Source of the DNA: Streptomyces sp. P9-A4
GTDB lineage: Bacteria; Actinomycetota; Actinomycetes; Streptomycetales; Streptomycetaceae
Direction of reading: 5' to 3'
DNA length: 64,000 nt
NCBI RefSeq assembly: GCF_036634195.1
Contig: NZ_JAZIFY010000001.1
Span: 1,560,501-1,624,500, forward strand
The position numbers and the translations under genes were made by a program. Of the stretch, positions 62,539 through 64,000 are shown in pieces. The notes beneath the pieces are model-generated. The model ran no database searches. It worked only from the letters and a program-made list of their open reading frames with translations, and was not told where the DNA came from. The stretch's first letter is position 1. Each line of letters starts with the position of its first letter.

Positions 62539-62826
62539 TCATTCGTGGGACGAATCAGCGCTCCGGCCGCCCTCCCCGGGCACCGGATCCGGCCGTCCCA
62601 GCCGCGTCGCCGCCGCGTGCTCGGCCACGAACGGCGACACCGCCACCAGCGGCAGCACCTCGCCGATCCCGATGTACGCCCCCGCCGGCATCGCCGAGAC
62701 CGCGTACCTGCCGGGCCGGGCCGGGTCGTGGGCCTTGCGCTCGGCCCGCCCGATCGCCTCCTGAAGGTTCACCGCGACGCTGATCACCCTGTCGACGCCA
62801 GGCCCGCGCGCCGGGGCGGAGCGCAC
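62539..62826 (-). CDS. Small hypothetical protein with high third-position G+C
   Basis: 95 residues from an ATG at 62826. Almost every codon ends in G or C, the mark of real coding sequence in this genome, which the overlapping plus-strand frames do not match as consistently. Residues 13-70 look protein-like (V-I-S-V-A-V-N-L-Q-E-A-I-G-R-A-E-R-K, then a hydrophobic A-Y-I-G-I-G-E-V-L-P-L-V-A-V-S-P-F-V). No known family recognised. It ends 15 bp from the iron box and is divergent from the ABC transporter operon; an internal GTG start is possible. Confidence 0.55.
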   Translation of the reverse strand: MRSAPARGPGVDRVISVAVNLQEAIGRAERKAHDPARPGRYAVSAMPAGAYIGIGEVLPLVAVSPFVAEHAAATRLGRPDPVPGEGGRSADSSHE

Positions 62827-62897
62827 ATGAAAGTCCCGAATCCAGGCACCCGGGCCCCGCGCCGGAAGGACCTTCGCCCCCTCTCTAGACTTCCCCC

Positions 62898-63848
62898 ATG
62901 CGCGGGACCCAGCACAACGACTCCGACTCCGCCTCCGCCGTCCAGGTCCGTGGCCTGGTCAAGCGGTACGGAAGCAAGACCGCCGTCGACGGCCTCGACC
63001 TCGACGTGCGGGCGGCCACCGTCACCGCCGTCCTCGGCCCCAACGGAGCCGGCAAGACCACCACCATCGAGACCTGCGAGGGCTACCGCAGGCCCGACGC
63101 CGGCACCGTCCGCGTCCTGGGCCTCGACCCGGTCGCCGACGCGGCCGCCCTGCGCCCCCGGATCGGCGTGATGCTCCAGTCCGGCGGCGTCTACTCCGGC
63201 GCCCGCGCCGACGAGATGCTCCGCCACATGGCGAAGCTCCATGCCCACCCCCTCGACGTGGACGCCCTGATCGAGCGCCTCGGCCTCGGCTCCTGCGGCC
63301 GCACCACCTACCGGCGCCTCTCCGGCGGCCAGCAGCAGCGCCTCGCGCTCGCCATGGCCGTCGTCGGCCGCCCCGAGCTGGTCTTCCTCGACGAGCCCAC
63401 CGCCGGACTCGACCCGCAGGCCCGCCGCGCCACCTGGGACCTCGTGCGCGAGCTGCGCGCCGACGGCGTGACCGTGGTCCTCACCACCCACTTCATGCAG
63501 GAGGCGGAGGAGCTCGCCGACGACGTCGCCATCGTCGACGCCGGCCGGGTCGCCGCCCAGGGCAGCCCCGAGCAGCTGTGCCGGGGCGGCGCCGAGAACA
63601 CCCTGCGCTTCACCGGACGCCCCGGACTCGACCTGGGCTCCCTCCTCAAGGCGCTCCCCGACGGCTCCGCCGCGGCGGAGCCGCTCCCGGGCACGTACCG
63701 GATCAGCGGCACCGTCGACCCGCAGCTGCTCGCCACGGTCACCAGCTGGTGCGCCCAGCACGGGGTCATGCCCGAAGGCATCGCCGTCGAGCGCCACACC
63801 CTCGAAGACGTCTTTCTCGAACTGACGGGCAAGGAACTGCGGTCGTGA
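62898..63848 (+). CDS. ABC-2 type exporter ATP-binding protein
   Basis: 316 residues. Walker A G-P-N-G-A-G-K-T-T at 47-55, signature L-S-G-G-Q-Q-Q-R near 142, Walker B L-V-F-L-D-E-P-T-A-G-L-D, and a DrrA-like C-terminal domain after T-L-E-D-V-F-L-E-L-T. It powers export through the permease whose GTG overlaps this stop (GTGA). Position next to suf is conserved in streptomycetes as far as I recall; substrate unknown. Confidence 0.93.
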   Translation: MRGTQHNDSDSASAVQVRGLVKRYGSKTAVDGLDLDVRAATVTAVLGPNGAGKTTTIETCEGYRRPDAGTVRVLGLDPVADAAALRPRIGVMLQSGGVYSGARADEMLRHMAKLHAHPLDVDALIERLGLGSCGRTTYRRLSGGQQQRLALAMAVVGRPELVFLDEPTAGLDPQARRATWDLVRELRADGVTVVLTTHFMQEAEELADDVAIVDAGRVAAQGSPEQLCRGGAENTLRFTGRPGLDLGSLLKALPDGSAAAEPLPGTYRISGTVDPQLLATVTSWCAQHGVMPEGIAVERHTLEDVFLELTGKELRS

Positions 63849-64000
63849 GCACTGGTACCTACGCGCCGAGGCCCGGCGCCGCCCCCGTCGGCCGGATGAT
63901 CGCGGCGCAGACGGCGCTGGAGACCCGGATGCTGCTGCGCAACGGCGAGCAGCTGCTGCTCACCGTGATCATCCCCTCGCTGCTGCTCGTGCTGTTCTCC
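63845..64000 (+). CDS. ABC-2 type permease, 3' end cut by window
   Basis: Fifty-two codons are visible: after S-T-G-T-Y-A-P-R-P-G comes M-I-A-A-Q-T-A-L-E-T-R-M-L-L-R-N-G-E-Q and the first membrane helix (L-L-L-T-V-I-I-P-S-L-L-L-V-L-F-S), the usual N-terminus of ABC-2 exporters. GTG overlaps the ATPase stop, so the two are one transport unit. Confidence 0.88.
   Translation, partial: MSTGTYAPRPGAAPVGRMIAAQTALETRMLLRNGEQLLLTVIIPSLLLVLFS

Noticed and set aside
62498..62764. Plus-strand 88-codon frame after the suf promoter
   Set aside because: It contains the iron box and overlaps the better-supported minus-strand frame; codon third positions are mixed.

Overview
The window is a stretch of a Streptomyces chromosome. 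Base composition is very high in G+C with G/C-saturated third codon positions, GTG (and one TTG) starts are frequent, many genes are coupled by 4-base ATGA/GTGA overlaps, and the families are typical of the genus: SpoIIE-type PP2C phosphatases with GAF/PAS sensors, NarL-type two-component pairs, TerD, FG-GAP protein, AraC/IclR/GntR-FCD regulators, and the actinobacterial suf operon with SufR. I see no rRNA, tRNA, CRISPR array, integrase, transposase or polyketide/NRPS gene. The gene order from about 43 kb to the right edge (PhoX-like phosphatase, monooxygenase, dapA, dapD, suf operon, ABC transporter) reads as conserved core chromosome; 15-43 kb is more accessory.

0-15 kb: the end of a penicillin acylase gene fused by overlap to a siderophore-type acetyltransferase; an amidohydrolase; a short FG-GAP secreted protein; two class V aminotransferases; an ene-reductase divergent from its probable MarR regulator; a FrnE-type DsbA protein and a GNAT; an AraC regulator divergent from a quinone-reductase-like enzyme; a ketoglutarate-semialdehyde-type aldehyde dehydrogenase divergent from an IclR regulator; a cupin.

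15-29 kb: a membrane protein / sensor kinase / response regulator operon, a class B penicillin-binding protein, an MFS transporter translationally coupled to two large SpoIIE-type phosphatases (the second also carries an anti-sigma-type ATPase domain), then a cytosine-deaminase-like amidohydrolase, a relic of a second such gene on the other strand, and an FCD-type GntR regulator.

29-35 kb: a block that looks like a resistance module: secreted erythromycin-esterase family protein, MMPL exporter, and a divergent NarL-type two-component system.

35-43 kb: hexuronate catabolism (KDG-dehydratase-like enzyme, a coupled unknown protein with a Cys cluster, divergent uronate dehydrogenase); an AraC regulator; a small conserved protein; a double-TerD protein; ACC deaminase with its GntR regulator under a 35-bp palindrome. 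The aldehyde dehydrogenase at 12-14 kb would complete the oxidative uronate route to 2-oxoglutarate, so one pathway is split over two loci.

43-64 kb: two secreted phosphate-scavenging enzymes (PhoX-like phosphatase, ExeM/NucH-like nuclease) each preceded by three 11-bp direct repeats resembling PHO boxes; a monooxygenase gene behind a consensus SoxR box; dapA and dapD; a TetR/SMR efflux pair; then sufR-sufB-sufD-Rieske-sufC-sufS-sufU-sufT. The suf operon has a CAAC-N6-GTTG SufR site at the sufR start codon and, 73 bp upstream, a 17-bp palindrome matching a DmdR/IdeR iron box. The window ends in an ABC-2 exporter operon.

The most informative part of this window is regulatory: nearly every divergent promoter contains a clear inverted or direct repeat beside a regulator gene, and these are listed individually. 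No wholly unknown multi-gene system stands out; the best candidates for new biology are the dual-control suf promoter, the MFS-phosphatase-phosphatase operon, the esterase/MMPL/two-component block, and a dispersed repeat that begins exactly at gene stop codons.
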